Positions 5,926 to 6,402 of a stretch of DNA of 6,402 bases are shown piece by piece (the stretch's first letter is position 1; each line of letters opens with the position of its first letter). The notes below the pieces were generated by a model. The model worked only from the letters and a program-made list of their open reading frames with translations, searched no databases and was not told the origin of the DNA. The stretch comes from CBDCWA01 sp046048295 (GTDB taxonomy: Bacteria; Pseudomonadota; Alphaproteobacteria; Rhizobiales; Hyphomicrobiaceae): the NCBI GenBank assembly GCA_046048295.1, contig JBJOGJ010000225.1, positions 1 to 6,402 on the forward strand, written 5' to 3'. A program made the translations under genes and the position numbers.

Positions 5926-6402
5926 TCAGGAAACTCCCCCCATCGAACTTACTTTTGCCGCGGCCAGCAACGGTCGTCCGCGGATCAGGTCGCTTGCCCT
6001 TTCTGCGATCATGACGACGCACGCATTGATGTTTCCGGATACGAGGTCGGGCATCACCGAGGCGTCGACGACGCGCAATCTCTCGGTGCCGTGGACGCAC
6101 AAATCGAGCCCGACAACAGAAGTGTCGTCGGTGCCCATGGCGCAGGTGCCGGCGGGGTGGTGAACGGTGACAGCGGTCCTGCGTATCCACGAGTCGAGAT
6201 CGGCATCGGATTCGATCTTCCTGCCGGGCGTCAACTCGTGTCCCCTGAACTCCTTCAGGCAATTCTGTTGCATCAGTTCACGGGCGAAACGAATGCCGTT
6301 GCGCATCGTGCGAATGTCGTCCTCGACTGAGAGGAAATTGCCGCGAATGCGAACCTTGTCGAAGGGATCGGCGGAGCGCAGTTTGATGGTGCCGCGGCTC
6401 TT
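5926..6402 (-). CDS. GMC-family FAD oxidoreductase, C-terminal part (158 aa, continues beyond window)
   Basis: The frame is open to the right edge, so only the C-terminal domain is present. The family (choline dehydrogenase, alcohol and glucose oxidases and dehydrogenases) oxidises alcohols using FAD. Residue numbers here count from the window edge. SRGTIKLRSADP (2-13) is the conserved strand of the substrate domain. VHHPAGTCAMG (80-90) carries the catalytic histidine, most likely H82. RVVDASVMPDLVSGNINA (110-127) carries the second active-site residue, an Asn (N126 or N124), and completes the FAD site. The IAERASDLIRG helix (132-142) is a typical terminus, followed by 16 further residues. 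The FAD-binding GxGxxG at the N-terminus lies outside the window. The order and strand suggest co-transcription with the TctC-type gene 110 bp downstream. The substrate cannot be told from this fragment. Confidence 0.92.
   Translation of the reverse strand, partial: KSRGTIKLRSADPFDKVRIRGNFLSVEDDIRTMRNGIRFARELMQQNCLKEFRGHELTPGRKIESDADLDSWIRRTAVTVHHPAGTCAMGTDDTSVVGLDLCVHGTERLRVVDASVMPDLVSGNINACVVMIAERASDLIRGRPLLAAAKVSSMGGVS

Overview
This 6.4 kb window is GC-rich chromosomal DNA, most likely from an alphaproteobacterium. The grounds are the overall character of ArgB, the tight argB/HAD-nucleotidase pair, and an orphan TctC-type binding protein beside a GMC oxidoreductase. I cannot name the genus. 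No mobile element, CRISPR array or RNA gene is visible.

Layout: (a) 1-169 holds no confident gene. (b) 170-1869 on the minus strand is a two-gene operon, argB followed 17 bp later by a HAD-family pyrimidine 5'-nucleotidase. (c) 1870-2097 is a divergent promoter region with a sigma70-like promoter pointing each way. A 14-bp tandem repeat lies in the argB leader. (d) 2098-3747 on the plus strand encodes an unusual 549-residue protein: a double Clp N-terminal (substrate-recognition) domain without any AAA+ ATPase, a long acidic then proline-rich linker, an unrecognised probable beta-rich domain and a C-terminal hydrophobic anchor. (e) 3790-4629 on the minus strand is a nitroreductase, convergent with (d). 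(f) 4723-4757 is a strong inverted repeat just beyond the end of (g). (g) 4775-5815 on the minus strand is an exported TctC/Bug-type solute-binding protein. (h) 5926 to the window edge on the minus strand is the C-terminal part of a GMC-family oxidoreductase.

How the genes work together: argB is core arginine biosynthesis and its partner is a housekeeping nucleotidase. The GMC oxidoreductase and TctC protein are on one strand, 110 bp apart, and may form a catabolic/uptake pair for an unidentified organic acid or alcohol. The nitroreductase follows on the same strand, but a hairpin separates it from tctC and it seems to have its own promoter. The Clp_N membrane protein has no obvious functional partner here and is the most interesting item in the window.
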